Shown here piece after piece: positions 1 through 15,000 of a DNA stretch of 64,000 nt (its first letter is position 1; each line of letters opens with the position of its first letter). The stretch covers positions 34,716,001 through 34,780,000 of the forward strand of contig NW_026947496.1 of the NCBI RefSeq assembly GCF_034190915.1. Reading direction: 5' to 3'. The notes under the pieces are model-generated. The model was not told the origin of the DNA. It did not search any database and was given only the letters and a program-made list of their open reading frames with translations. This DNA is from Cavia porcellus. Taxonomy: Eukaryota; Chordata; Mammalia; Rodentia; Caviidae. A program made the position numbers and the translations under genes.

Positions 1-84
1 TCATCCTCTTCCTCATCTTCCTCCTCCTCCTCCTCCTCTTCTGCTTCTTCATCATCTTCATCTTCATCTTTATTCGTTTCATCT
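1..84 (-). CDS. ARID4B: ARID4B coding exon, acidic linker (residues ~526-553, exon cut by window edge)
   Basis: On the minus strand the acceptor TTCAAG ends at 85 and the exon begins with the third base of a Gly codon split with the previous exon. It reads [18 protein letters not shown] and then a further Glu/Asp run to the edge. This is the acidic linker just before the chromo-barrel domain, which would follow outside the window. Six consecutive GAG codons lie near 22-39, a coding trinucleotide tract that may vary in length. The 3' end of the exon is not in the window. Confidence 0.93.
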
Positions 85-3000
85 CTTGAAAGGTTTAAAA
101 AATTGCAGAGTTAATAAAAGATACTTCATAAGGTTTTCAGTTCCAAACCACATATACTGATAAAAATCGTGGCTGTGATTGTTCCAGGAACAGCAGGTTC
201 CATGTGTATCAAATGCTCTGAGTTTCAGTTTAAGAGTAAAAACTAAAATTGTGTAAGATGACCATGGTTACAGAAAGATATATTTAAGAGAAAAATGAAG
301 ATTCAGAAATAAGTGTGTTAAAAGAATATTCCCAACAGAAGAACTGAGTGCTGAATAGGCAAGAAACTAGTAAGATTGACTGTAACAATTTTCTCACATT
401 TTATTATGAAAATGTTTTACATCTCAGTTGACAAATTCATTCTACTTCATTGCCATTTATGACTAGAAATTATACTTGAACAAATATTTCCATTCTTAGG
501 ACATTTAGAACAAAAATATTTACTAGCAGATGGCTAGTCTTAGTAACTGCAAAACATGTTCCATCCACATTTGCAAATGTTGTACTGAATATTAAAGTTT
601 TACAGGAATATTCTACTAATGTCATATCTATATCACATCAACTTTGCTTTTTCTATTCTTTTAAGTATCATAATTTCTGTTCTCGTACTATATTTACTAA
701 AGGTTTTCTTCTGCAACTTTAAAGTTCCAAAGAACTAAGTATATGAGAAGCCAATTTCAAAACTAAATAAAATACAAGCTTTTCTAAAAGCATTACAAAC
801 ACTTTAATTTTCTCAATACTGTGTGCTTTGTAAAATTGAGCATTCACTCTTGTATTAAGTTGGAGAAAATCTCAATTATAAATCTTCAAATTACATTTAT
901 ATAAAATAAACTTCAACAACATGAAATTGAGACGTATAGTCTGTTACCTACCACTGTATTCTGTATTTATTACATTTCCCTCAAAAATTATCCATCATGT
1001 AACAACTAAAAAATGAGTATCACAAAACAGTACCTTTTCAGTGATGACATATTTATGAATCATTTCTAATTACATAATTACACAGGCAACAAAAACCTAC
1101 AGTTATGTAAGTCGTACATTGAACTCTTTATCCCCTTTTCTCCTTCTGCATAATGGGGAATGTAGCTGGGAGGAATCCCTCAAGGGTTTGTGAATGAAGT
1201 CTTGAGTTCAAACATACCTAAGCACATTACTTCAGTCTAAAATGTATCATAGAGATTAGAAAATGCTCAACAACTATGCCTAAAGATCACAATCAAATGA
1301 GTATTTAATAAATAAAACCTAGCCAGCTATAATCAGATAAAATATGTATGAACTCTTATTTAAAACATATATACATTTCCATGATTTTTTACTTTTTTGG
1401 TTTTCTGAAACAGGTTACTGCTGTGTACTGTAGGTTGGTCTCAAAACTCAAAATCCTCCCGCTTCAAATCTTGAGTGTGGGATTACCAGAAATGGTTATT
1501 ACAGATAATTGTAAACATCATATAGCAAATTTAAACAGCTAAATAATTTTTTGGAAATAATACTACTTATTCAAGTCTTAAGACTGCAAATCAGGAAATA
1601 AAAGAAGTATATCTGGTGGCCATAATAAAAGGAAGACATTTATCATGCACTTGAAAATCCTCGTATCCGAAAAAGATACAGAATAGTCTATAGTCTAAAA
1701 ATAAAACAAACACTAACCTGTAACTTACATTATATAAGGCACTGAGTATAACTGACAAATACCAACAAAACCATACGATCATACTAAGTAGTAGCCAGTG
1801 CTAATTTCTATTTCACCTAGAATAAAAACCAAATACTCTAGAAAAAGCCTTCAAATGAGTGAAAATATACATTTAATGTCAAACATTAAGCACAAATAAA
1901 ATAAAACCTTTACAATGTACTAAAGTATAAAGCAAACAACATATGACTAGCAATTAGCCTAAGAAAACTACTCTACTTTTTTTCCCTGAAGGTAATGAAC
2001 TAAACCAAATTGAACACAGGGTAGCAAGAAACAAATCCTCTAAAATATATGAAACATTACCAACATAGGGAAATTAGAAATTAACCTGTTACATATATTA
2101 ATTACATATATGCATATATATATATATATGTACACATATATGTATTTAAGTTAGTTATCTTTTAAAGATTAGCATTTTGGGAAAACAATTGTAGCCCCCT
2201 CCAAAGAGATTTAGTCGTCTAAATGGACAAATGTCAATTTTTCTTAGATTGTTAATTCCTCCAATAAAACAAATTTCTTTAAAGCTTCCTTTTATTAAGT
2301 AACTGTTATGAGCTAGGCACTAAATCAGGCATTTAACATATATTAATTTCTTTAATCTCTCATAACTAGACCAAATAGAAATGACACTGAAAATTATTGG
2401 CTATAGTCAATTCAAAGTTATTTGATGTAATAGAAAAATACATACATATTAACGCTTTACAGTAACAATTCCATCTATAATTAATAAAACTCAGAAATCA
2501 ATTATAATAGGCGCCCACGTCTGTGGTTTTGCTTTCCTTCGTTTCAGTTACCCATGATCAAAAATAGTCAGAAAATACTAAATGGAAAATTCGATCAATG
2601 AACAATTCAAACACTTAGTAAACTATGTGCCACTGTGAGTATTGTGATGCAGTCTTGTACCATTTTGATCCAGCCTGCACTGGATGTGAATTATCTCTTC
2701 ATACAGAATATCCACACAATATATGTCATGCTGTCCACCTATCGTCACTAGGTTGCCACCTCAGTTTTCATATTGATTTTTTCAGTAACAATGCTTGTGT
2801 TCAAGTAAGCCTTAATTTACTTATGAATGGGTGTGTGATGCAAATGAGGCAGAAAAGACCAACTCTGGCATCCTTACAGCACATATTAAAACACACACAT
2901 ACACACAGTCATACTGGTATTTCAGTGAACAACAAACTATACATACAACAATGATCCTGTAAGATTCTTATCTTACAGCTTGAAATGCTGCAGCAATTTC

Positions 3001-6000
3001 AGTTTGGGGAAACATACTCTATAATGTTTCAGACAACAATGAAATCATAGATGTATTTCTCAGAACACACACCATGGGAACCAGACACATGACTATACAT
3101 ACATACATACGTAGGTTCAGTACTATCTCTGATTTCAGGTATCCACTTGGAGGTTTTAGAATGTGCTCCCAGGGTGTAAGGGTTCTTTATACACAGTTCT
3201 TTTAAAGAGTATCAAATGCAGGCACTCATATAAGGAAAAATATTTTTGTAATATAAATATACTAACGTATTGTTTAACAAGAAGAATATATTCTAAGAAA
3301 TGTGTTCCTAAGCAATTCTGTCATTGTGCAGACATCACTGACTGTACATAAACATATTATTATAGGATAGCCTATTATATAATGAGGCTTACAATCTAGG
3401 ACCACTGTTGACCATAACATCATTTTACAGCCTATGAGTGTGTTCATAAATATCCACAGTACATAAAAAGTCATATAGTTGAAACATTAAAGCAAATAAT
3501 AGGGGCTGGGGATTTAGCTCAGCAGCATAAGCACCTGCCTTGCCAGCAGGCGGTCATGAATTCGATCCCTGGTACCGATAAAAAAAAAAAAAATTCCCAA
3601 TTAAAAAAAAAAGCAAATAATAAAACTTTACAGGCTTACAGAGTGTTTCTGCAAAGAAACATCTAGAGATTTAAGATTTTATGTAAAATATTGAATTCTG
3701 TTTTAATTTTTAGTTGAAACAATCTCCATTTAGAAATGTGGAGTAATTCATATACACATTTATAAATGCAGAAACAGAATAAAGTATAATCAACATTTAT
3801 TACTACATTCAACTAAATAAACCCAGTATTTTTTTTCTTACATATTCATACCAGCAAATTTCAGAAGTACATCTTATCAAGAAATTTGAGGCAAAAAAGT
3901 TGGATCTTTACTAAGTTTCTTAACAGGTGAATCCTCCATATCACAAAAAGACAAGAGACTCCACTAGGATTAAGGTGTACTTTAAATATGTGTGTGTATG
4001 TGTGTGTGTATATATATATATATAGACATAGAAATGTAATCAAATGTAATGAACACTTCATAGTATATTAATCTGGGTCTACTTAAAATTTTTTTCTTCC
4101 TTATTCATATGCTAGAGCCAAATTTCAAAAAAGTATTAAAATGGTACCAAAAATGGCTATGCTTTTTAAAAATGAAACACTAATACTGGAGATATTTGAT
4201 TTTAAAACCTCAGAAATAAAATAAGAAAGTTTATAGAGGGGCCCAAAAGAGACTTAGTAAATAAAGAGCAGAAGAGGGGTTCAAGGCAAGGTAGGAGAAT
4301 GGGGGAGGGGAATAATCAATTTATATCATGTATGGATACAAATTCCCTACAATGAAACTGATCATTATGTGTATCTAAAATGTATCATTAAACTTTTAAG
4401 TAATTAAAAAAACCAAAATCAATGCAGGGGCCCACTGGCAGTGTAAAACTTACATTGTTAAGTAATTCCTCTTTCCAAATAGTCCAAATAAGTAAATGTA
4501 ACTACTATATAGAACACAACAATTTTGCCTTTTCAAAAAACCTTATTAGTATGTTTTTAATCTTTTTGCTTAAGAAATACATACTTTCAGAATCAATAAC
4601 CAATGTCCCATCTGTAAAATACTGGAGAAGAATATATTCCCAAGGTTATATTATCTATCACTCAGGAGATCTTAATGCAGGAAAAGTACTTTATTCTAGG
4701 TAAATTTCTTTACAAATTTCCATGATGAGAGCAAGAGTAGATCAAAACTATGATCTTTTTCCACACATTTGTTAGTAGGGTCTCTGAAGGTGGCAAACGC
4801 TATTTTCTTAAATGCTTTCACAAATGCAAAACACTACCATTCTATGTCAATCAAGTTTAGATTTATACAGATATACACAAAGTACAAATCATTAAGATTC
4901 ATCTAGGTAAAATGCATCATAACCAAAAACAAATTTCTTACCCAGATTTTGCTTTTTCGTCGTCAGCTTCTACCTTTATGCTGAGGGATTCATCTATCCT
5001 AGTTGTATCATCATCTCCATCTTCCAGATTTTCATTTTCTTCTGTGTCCTTAATGTTAACTTCTCTTTCCTGATCAGATTGTGTAGGTACAGATTCTAAT
5101 AAATTTCTTTTACTTCCCTAGAAAAAGATCAGAGGAACTAAACCAACAAAAGTAAATTTTTTCAACCTAAATTCATGATTTTAAACTGTTAACAGGCGGT
5201 AACAATAATTCTAATCTGATAGAAGTTATTTAAGAAACTCATGTCATTCTTAAAATAACAGAAAAAAACAGTTAAGAGATATATTGGTTATTACTATCAA
5301 AACTATTCAAAAGTAACACCAGAAAATTTATAAATGAAGTATATTATAAGATAAATTTATGAATTATAGAAAAATGTAGAAAATTTACCAAATGCAGCAA
5401 AAAAAAAAAAAAAAAAACACAATAATATCTGATTTACCAGAGAGGGTTTAATATTTTCCTTTCTTTCAAGTTCATCCTCAGAGGGCTTTTCTTCTTTTGC
5501 CATTATAGTCTTCTCCTCTTCAATCTTTATTTCCTTAATCTCCATTTCATTTTCTTCCTTAACTTCTTTTACATTTTCACACTCCTTACATGGCTTGTTA
5601 ACAACTTTCTCTGGCAATGCCATCTGAAATTCAATATTAGCTGACCTACAATACTCCTCAAAGCCATATAAATATCTGGAAACAGAAAGATTACATTTGT
5701 TAAAATCATTTCAAAGAGCACTACAGAGCTTTTAAAATGTGTACTCACTTCTTTTATTTAAGCTCTCCAATAAAAGTCCATAGGAACACTTTAATATATT
5801 CTACTTAGTTTTCAATTTTTCAACCCAAATAGAACATTTTGTGAAAGAAAAAACTACCCTAAAATGCTATTAAAACTAGGAGTGGTAATGAATACCTATG
5901 ATCTCAGCATTTAGGAGGTACAGGCAGAAGGACTGCCTGGCATTCAAGGCCAGCTACATACCAGGACCGTTTCTTGAAAGAAAGAAACAAAAAAACCCTA

Positions 6001-9000
6001 CCAAAATCAGGTATGGTGCCACATACCTATAATCCCAGCAATGTGGGAGGCCAAGCCAGGAGGATGCCAAATTCAAACCAAACCAGGGTAATCAAGGAGT
6101 TTAAAGTATGTTCTCAAAATAAAAAAAAATAGCATTAAGGGTGAAGCTCTATACAAAAGCCCTGAGTTCAATTCCTAGTACTCCAAAACAACAGCAACAC
6201 CACCAAGAGCTAAAAAAACCCCACCAAAATCAGTGCTAATCTTAAATACAACAAAAGTAACTATTAGAAATACTAGCACTACCATCTAATTCTTGAGTAC
6301 TTCTTATGTGTAAAGTCTTAGCCTCCTTAAGAGTAAATCTTGTTATTAATCAACACAGTAATCCTAGTCTGTACTATACAGTTGAGATCCTGTCTCAAGA
6401 AAAAGAGACTGTGGGGGCTGGAGATTTAGCTCAGCGGCATAAGCGCCTGCCTTGCAAGCAGGCAGTCGTGAGTTCGATCCCTGTTACCGATAAAAAAGGA
6501 AAAAGCCAAAAACAAAAAAAAAGAAAAAGAGACTGTGGGAGGAGAGTACAGGGAGGGGAAGAGGAGGAGGACAATGACAATAAAGAAGGTGAAGATTAAG
6601 AAAAGAGGAGGAAAAAAGTCATCTTAAGGGACAAGTAATATTTTCATTTTTAAAATAAAGAAACTAAGGTTTAGGAGAATAAATTCTGAAAGCACAGATG
6701 ACTAATGACTGGCAGAAGCACAATTCAAATTTAGATGCATTTGACTTAAATTTATTTTAATTGGTGCTGAGAATGCTGAGAACTGATGGCTTCACATGTT
6801 AGGCAAGTTCACTCTTACCACTGAGTTACACCTTCAGCCTTTTTTTCAGACAAGGTCCAACTAAATTCCTCACACTGGACTTTAATTTACAGTCTTCCTG
6901 CTCTCAGCCTACTGGCTAGTTGGGCTCATAGATGTGTGCCATCAAAGTAGACTGTACCATTAGCTTCTTAACCTCTATAGAGTATTTCACAAATGTTCTT
7001 GGCCATAAAAAATTCAGAGGATTTGTCAAAAGTCTAGTATGTACAGAATACACTAAAAAATGCTATTAGAGAGTGATTAGTAAAATTTTCTTGTTTCTTC
7101 TGTGATGATAATAAAATAACCTGCAAAAATAAACTCTACCCTGCTTTCCAGGTAAAATGTAATACATGGTTGTACCAAGTACACTAACTTACTTTTTATA
7201 AGCACATTTAACATTGTATCCTGCAGCTGAATTTAATACAGGGATTCCAAGGTCCTGGTAGACCTGTTTCCAAACAGCTCCACTTTCAATCTAATGGACA
7301 AAATGAAATAAAAATTCTCAAATTAAAAGATGGGAACATAAGACTTTGACAGAGAATACGTAATTATATGCTCGTATTTTTTGCTTTTAGACTCAAAGAA
7401 ATGATAACTATCAAACTTGACAAACTGGTTAAAAAATTTAAAAACTGAGTAGTCACAAAATCTCAGAAATTAAATATATAATACTAGATTATTTGAGTTT
7501 TAAATAAACCCAACTAAATTAATAATAAACACATCCAGGTCTTTAAATCAAATTCTGTTAACACAGAAAAAAAGATATTTCCATAAAATGTTTAAACTAA
7601 TAAATTGTACTAGTCCTACTGAAATTAGTGAAACATTTTACTTCACAGCATATTCATGTATCGTATGTATCATACATCATGGCAGGCTTAACATTATTTC
7701 TTCAGAACATTTTCTATCTAATAAGGAACTGTGAAAGACACAGTTTTAACACTGTAAGACGGATCCCTACACTCAAGAAGCATACAATCTAGTGAAACAA
7801 AGAGAAAGAACTTCCACCAGAGTGATTATACTATGACTCAGATATGCATAGGCCTTTCAAGAAAATTTGATAAACTTAACAGTACCTTAGAAAGTTCATC
7901 TTAAAAAAAATCTGTAAGTAAAATTTAAAATTCTATTCAAGAAGAAAAGCTGTTTCTCAACTGTATTTTCCATTTTCTTTTCCTTTTATTACTGTATTTT
8001 TATTAATAGACAGTTTTACTGACAGCTTATATCTAAAACAATATGTTGAGTGAAAAAGATGTTTCATTTCAAAATGTAAGACTTACGTTATCAAATCCTC
8101 CAAGTTTGTGTACAAGTCTGAATAACTTAAAAAGATTCAAATTTCGATATCCAAGTACAGGTCGTTTGTTAATAGGTGTACCTGTTAAAGAAAATACAAA
8201 AAAAATTAGCACTCTACACTGTATTTTTTACCTAAAATCTCAAAGAATGGAAATTACGCCAGTAAACATATGTATAATGCTATATATATGAGAGAAAAGG
8301 ATCCGTTAAAAGTCCTGATATAAGCCTATGTTACTTTTTTAATGTTTTTGCATACCAGATCTCTGAAACCTTACATGTTTTACTCTACCTTCTTTCCTCT
8401 AGTGAGAAAGAGAATAACTACCAAGTAAAACAAAATAAAATGCCAACACAAACAAACTTTCTAAAAATTAGAGAAATAAAAATTGTTGATATAAAAATAG
8501 TACTGAAATACTTCATTGGGCAGGTGCTTCACAAGAAGAATAACTTTTATTATTTCTTCATATTTTAGTAATTCACCACTACTCCAAACAATGACTCTAC
8601 AGTAAAGTTAAGGTTTTATTTCAATCTGACACAATAAAATGAAGACAAGGACACTAATACAAATTACTGAACTACTAAAAATTGGTAGAGGATTAGTTTA
8701 AAAAGTAGAGACAAACTGGGGATTTAGCTCAGTGGTATAAGGGCAAGGTCATGAATTCGAGCCTCGGTACCCAAAAAATCAAACCAAACAAAAAAAATAC
8801 GTTGTGAAAAAAAAAAAAAATACGTTGTGGAGTAATTGCCAGAGAATATTAAAAAGGTAGAGATAGGCAGCAATCTACACCCCACTTCCAAAAAACATGA
8901 GTGCCTTAATTATGTTTTATCATATATTCTCAAATAGATGTTAATCACTTTTCATTTTTTTCATGTATCTTATACAAAAGACTAAAAAAGAATATACTTT

Positions 9001-12000
9001 ATAGGTAAAGTCTCCATTCATACAAGTAAGGTAAGAATCAATAAACATTTGATCCCCTCTTTTTCTCTCAGTATTTGTACTTCTTTTATATTAGGTAGAT
9101 CCTATAAAATGAAGCAAACCTCATAGCTTTCTTTCTGGTTCTCTGTGGATGGTTTCATTCTCTTAATTCTATGTGTCTGGGTCATAAAAAGACTTCAGAT
9201 CCATATTAAGAGTGTAGTCTCTGGCTCTGTCTGCCTATATATATATATATATACCCTTGGAGACTTTAGTAAGGGCTTAGTGTAGGTGCTAGTAAGATGG
9301 TCCTAGGGCTCCTATTCTGCTACTCTTTCATAATATAATAGCTATTTCACATGGCACAGAAAGGTGAGAAGACTGACAGGATATAAGCATTTATGTGTCC
9401 TCAGGGATAATAGCTATCAAAACATTGACAACTTCTTACATTACTATGACATGTATTCCGCTGCATGTTTTAGTATCAGTAGTCAAAAACACAATCTTAA
9501 TTATAGTGACACAAAGCTTAAGGAGCTAAATTCTGATTTTTAAAAAACTATCTCACTGAAACATTCACTAAAGTTTCAAAAATGAATATAAACAAAACCA
9601 CTCACCTCTGTCTTCCATGAATTTATACAACTGCTGAAGGAAGTTCTCCCTTTCTTCTGGAAATGGTTCTATTTCTTCCTAATTTTAATGGCAAAAGAAA
9701 AATTAACTTCCTCAATTCAGCATTTTAGTAATACAAGCAGATTTCCTGCCAACAGCAAAGACTAATAATTCATTGAAATATTTCAAGGGTATAATTCCAA
9801 ATAAAATTGTTTCCTCATATTAAGCTGTTGAATGCCATTTACGTTTACATATTTTATGTTATATAAAAGAATATGTCCTAAAAATTATCTCAAAAGTTAG
9901 AATTCTAAACATAAATTCTTGTAAGATTGTGCATAAACTTTTTACTGTTATGACAGATTATTTAAATCAGGGTCACAGGCTAAAGACCTACTCTTATTTA
10001 TATTAAATAGGGTCACAGGGTTTATCTGACATCAGTCTATTAATGCTCCAGGAACTATACAAATACAAGTCCCATTAGCTATAACTATAAGAATCCTTGG
10101 TTATAGGCAGCCCCACTGTATAGTACTTCAAGCTTATATGATCAATAAGTGGGGAACGAACTTGATCTACAATACCTGAAGATTCAGACTTAGGGAAATC
10201 TTCAAGTAATAAAAGAGTTCCCCGAATTATCAATTACAAGGAAAGGACTAGCTTCTTGCTGCTGTGGCCAAGGGCTGTGGCAGTAGGGAGCTGGTCCTGA
10301 GGCAACCTGCAAGGAGCAGGGTAGTAGGTAAGACTGAGGAACTCACCGATTCATGACTTTCATTCATTCAATAAACATTTAATGAGCACCTTTAAGTGTA
10401 GGCACTATACTAGGTGCCAAAACAAAAGAAAAAAAAAAGGGAAGAAAGAAAAGCTATGGAGCCTGTCATTATAGAACATGATTAGGTGTTAACTGCAGAA
10501 AAAATAACCTAAAAGATATAGATAAGCTTTATAGTTACACTGGCTAAAATATATATATATATAGTTCTAATAGTAAGAGGATATTCAACTTATACTCTCA
10601 ATAAATCTAAAGAGGTCATTTTTCAATTTGGAAAATAATGTCCTTAATGCTACTGATCTAATGAAATTTGTCATTTTATTTTAAAAGCCAGCATAGTAAA
10701 AGAAGACAAATTTTAAAATAACTTAAAAATATGTTAATGAACTATATGATTGCTAATTGGTAGCTGAGCTAAAATAATAAACGATAATCATTAATTTGCT
10801 TATGGTAAGTCTATATTACTCAATTTATACATATATGCTGGGTTTTGGTAGGGTAAGCACATATAAATCTAAAGAGATCTACTTAACACATTATTGCAAT
10901 GTTTCCATTGTACAAAACCTGACTTAAATAAACTGCCAAACTCAGTTTGTATTTAGCTTTAGAAAACACTGAAACTGGAGATTAGTTTTCTTTTATAAAA
11001 ATACCTGTTAAAACCCAACTCTAGCAATGAAAGTTTTGATAATATTCACTGATCTTCTTTACATTATGCATTATGGCAGACCCCCTGAGTAGAATACACA
11101 GTCCCTCACCGGAGCTATGAGTGTGAGAGAAAATCGAGACATAATCTAAATAAATATATGTAATATACATATACATACATGTAGACACATGATAAAAATA
11201 TGACCAATTCAGCAATCAACATTCCTGAGGTAGTGGAGCAAATGGTTCATAGGAGGTTTACATTTACACTGATGGCTGACTGACAGGATTCTGAAGCAGG
11301 ACCAGTGAAAGCAAAACATGCTGGCAGCAGGTATGTAATTTGACATTACTACAGCATGAACATCAAATGGGAAAGACAAACCAAAAAAAGTCATGGGAAA
11401 AAAAAAGAGGCGGCGAGTAACTCATAAAGAAGGTTTCATCTAGAAGCTAGAGTTTGTTTAATTGGGTTGTTGGTTTTTTGTCTATTTGTTTTTTGAGACA
11501 GGGTCTCACTATGTAGCCCAGGCTGGCCTCACACTTGTAGTAATCTTTCTGTGTCAGCCTCCTAAGTGCTGGGATTACAGGTATGCACCACCACATCCTA
11601 CTTCACGCTTGACTTCTGTAATAACAGGATATACAGTGAATTCTAGCCTGAACTACAGTCAACAAGGTTTACATTAAGGGAGTGATAGCTCACTTTTACC
11701 CTTTTTTTTTTTTTTTTTTTTCCATTTTTCTCTTTACAATACTGGGTACTGAATCCAGGCTTTTGCATGAAACAATATCCTCAGCCCACTATGTTTTAAT
11801 TTTTGAGTCAAACCTTCTCTAAATCATTAAATTGCTCAGCCTAGGCATGACCTTGAGATCCTCCTGCTTCAACTTGTGAGAAGGCTGGGATTTTAGGTGT
11901 ACATCAACATGTGACTTTACCATTTTAATACAAAGAAGTAAGTCAGGGAAAAGACTAAACATTTTTACACTACCCACTGTGATAGATGACTAAATTCCAA

Positions 12001-15000
12001 CACATTACTTTCTAAACAGTTATGTTTCACTAATACTTTTCAATATTAAATGGCAAAATTTTGTGACTTGCCAAAAATATTATATATTTAAAGACAGTAT
12101 GTAATTTTCTAAACACACTGAAATTCACTTCATGGTCAAAAATAATACCCACCATTATCCTGCTCAATAACTGTCATGAAGCCATCCTGCATTAAAGAGT
12201 GCCTGTCACTGTCAGACCTAAATACTAGTTAACAACAAAATCCAAAGCTTTAGCTCCTTCATTCACACAATTTCATAAATGTTAACTGTTCATGTTAGAC
12301 AGATTTCAAATCCTCTAAATCAAAAGAGATACTAATCTTTTTTTTTGATGTTTTTCTTTTAATATTAGATGAAAGATATACTTTAACTTTTCCAAGTATT
12401 TCAATGACTATATAGACGTACACAGGTCATGAAATGACAGTTGTCATGTGTAGATTGTGAAAAGTACTTTATAGTATTAAGAAATGGACAATTATAACAT
12501 GATAAGCCAAAAACAGTAATATTAAGAAACATTCTTAAATTAACAGGATAACTAAACAGTATTTTTAATTTCACAATACTATATTTCTATTTTAAGAGAA
12601 GTAAACAACTTGACTGTTACGACTATTAAACATAATTTTATATTTAAATATTTATAATACTATAAATATTTATGACTGACTTCATGCCATACCCTAAATA
12701 GTTATTTATAATTTTAACAGACATCAACTGTTTTTATTTACCTCTTCTTCACTGCTATTATCCTCCTTTTCTTTTTCATCATCTTCTTCTTCCTCCTCTT
12801 CCTCTGCCTCACTGCTAGAGCTATCTTCTTTCAATTCAGTCTTCCAATTAGCAGGAATAGTTCTACTTTTGTGAAATTCAAGTGCCTGATCAAAGGCTGG
12901 AAACAGACCATAAGTATGTGAAGTAGAGAGTTTAAGACAACTGAACTGACTGAAAATATTAAACAAAAACACAGGCAAGGTGGAACACGCCTGTTATTCC
13001 AGCCCTGGGAAAACTGAGGAAGAAGGATTGGTACAAGTTCAAGGTTAGCTTGAACTATATATCAGCAAGATACTGTCTCAGAAATAAAATAATATTAAAA
13101 ATTCACTATAAAAGATAAAGAAATTAAACTACTGTTTGCTACCACTGTCACCGATTGTTTACAATATCCTACACATTATGCTATTTGTGTATGAAGCAAT
13201 TTATTTAGTTCTATCAATTCTATGCATTGAATACCCATTTTACAAATGGCAATACTACCACCACTGAAGGTTCAGACAAACACAAGAGTAAAGAAGCAGT
13301 TTTATTTACACAGCAATTAAGCTTTTCTGCTAAAAATGACTTTAATGTAGGTAATCATTTAATATTTTATCCAAAAATTACTTAACAGTATTACATACCA
13401 GGCACATAGCCACTATAATAAACATATAATATCTAAAAAATGATCATAAATATGTTCTTATTACTTTTGGTTAAGTATTAATTAAAACTATATCAACGAT
13501 TAGCATCATCTAAAATTAGCTAAACATAATCATTCTTTTTAACCAACATGAAAATAAGTCATAAACTAAATTCTATTTTGTGGTGGTATACACAGTGTAT
13601 TATTAGGTTTAACTGGTAAGGGCAAAAGGAAAATAATTTATCATGGCAAAAACAAAGTAACAGACGCATTATAGTATATTCCCCAATGAAATATCATAAA
13701 CATGTATATAATGTACATCCCTTGTAACCATGAATGTAATCATTACTGAGAGATAACAAATCAAACTACTCATCCCTTTTTCTACCAATCCCTAGTTAAT
13801 AAGGTTTTACTTCTTAGGCAAAAGCCAGACTATCATAACAGTTAATGGTACAATTCCTTCTCATTTTTCCAGATTACTGTCCCTAATTATAAATTAAAAG
13901 AGAGAAAAAGAAAAAAAACCCTATATGACAAAAGACATATGTGTTTCAAAAGTAGTAAAATTATACAGAACCAATATATAACTTTAAGGACTTTGCTGGT
14001 AAAAATAAATAAATAAAAATAAAGACGTTTTTATATCAACAAGTGAACATTTAATTTTCAAAAAACGTATCAGTTTGGGGTCAGGGCTCTGTGGCATAAG
14101 CGCTTGCCTGGCAAGCATGAAGTTCTGAGTTCAATCCCCAGTACCAGAAAAAAAGAAAAAAAAAAAAAAAAACAACAGTTTTTAATTGTAACTTACTCCA
14201 AGATTTCCCTTACCTTGTTTTAATATAGCATCGGGCTTTGGTGCAGTGTCAATAGTAATTTCATGAACATCTTTTCTCGGAACTGAAGTGCTACAATATT
14301 TATTAAGAGAAAATATGAGAAATTAAGAGACCTGCAAACATGAGAATACTGACTATACAGTGACTACACAGAATTGCAAACCACAAATAATGTTCTATGT
14401 AGGTGCTAATAATGCTAACTAAGAATGTTTGGATGACAGAATGCATGTGTTCAGTAAAAAATAATAAAAAAAATCTGCCATTATCACTGGATAAGCACAT
14501 ATTTATTTAGTTTACAGCTGGAAGAAAATTTACTAGTTTGTAACATTCTTTTAATAACTACTTATTAAAACTAAATTCTGGGCTCACAAGCAAAAATTTT
14601 TCTTACAAGCAAATTTTTAAGGATTAAATCCTTTTATGGAATTTCCTGCCCATGAGGAAGGTTAGAAGAAAGTAACTCAGACAGGTTCTATCACATTGTT
14701 TTTCAAATTTTCAACTACTACATCATCAACCACGCATAGTGGTACAAGCCTATAATACCAACACTCTGGAGGCTCAGACGTGAAGATCATCTGAGTCAGA
14801 CAGCAGCCTGAGTTCCATAGCATGTTTAAGGCTAACCTAAGCTGCATAGCAAGACCATGTCTTCTAAAAATGACAAGAGAAAAAACAAAAATAACCTACT
14901 AAATCATTATTAAGGTTCTGTGCCATTTAGCTTACGTTCACTGATCCACAAAAACCTAAAAACTATTACAAATACATTTTTCAGACTGGTATTCTTAAAT

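Larger units (their letters stand above)
85..4941 (-). other. ARID4B intron (4.9 kb)
   Basis: AT-rich intron. It holds one young ID SINE near 3502, a (TA)n near 2115, a TG/TA tract near 3989-4023 and a weak MIR-like stretch near 2280-2400. Short ORFs here show no family resemblance. The remainder has nothing I recognise. Confidence 0.9.
5676..7192 (-). other. ARID4B intron (1.5 kb), SINE-rich
   Basis: Contains two adjacent B1-like elements, a young ID with perfect target-site duplication, a MIR-like fragment and an old ID/B1 pair. These are listed separately. Confidence 0.9.
9679..12741 (-). other. ARID4B intron (3.1 kb)
   Basis: Contains an L2/MIR-like fragment near 10355, a B1 near 11490, and an old ID plus B1 pair near 11722-11915. 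Nothing else is recognised. Confidence 0.9.
12897..14213 (-). other. ARID4B intron (1.3 kb)
   Basis: Contains a B1-like element at 12974-13090 and an ID element close to the next exon (14077-14172). The ID poly(A) ends about 40 bases from the coding exon. Confidence 0.9.

Noticed and set aside
5357..5623. Open frame beginning [10 protein letters not shown] as a separate small gene
   Set aside because: It is the internal part of an ARID4B exon plus intron read-through. The frame is open upstream through the splice acceptor and matches the ARID helix [12 protein letters not shown].
12724..12978. 84-codon acidic open frame as an independent protein
   Set aside because: Only 12742-12896 is coding (ARID4B). 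The ends are intron sequence and part of a B1.
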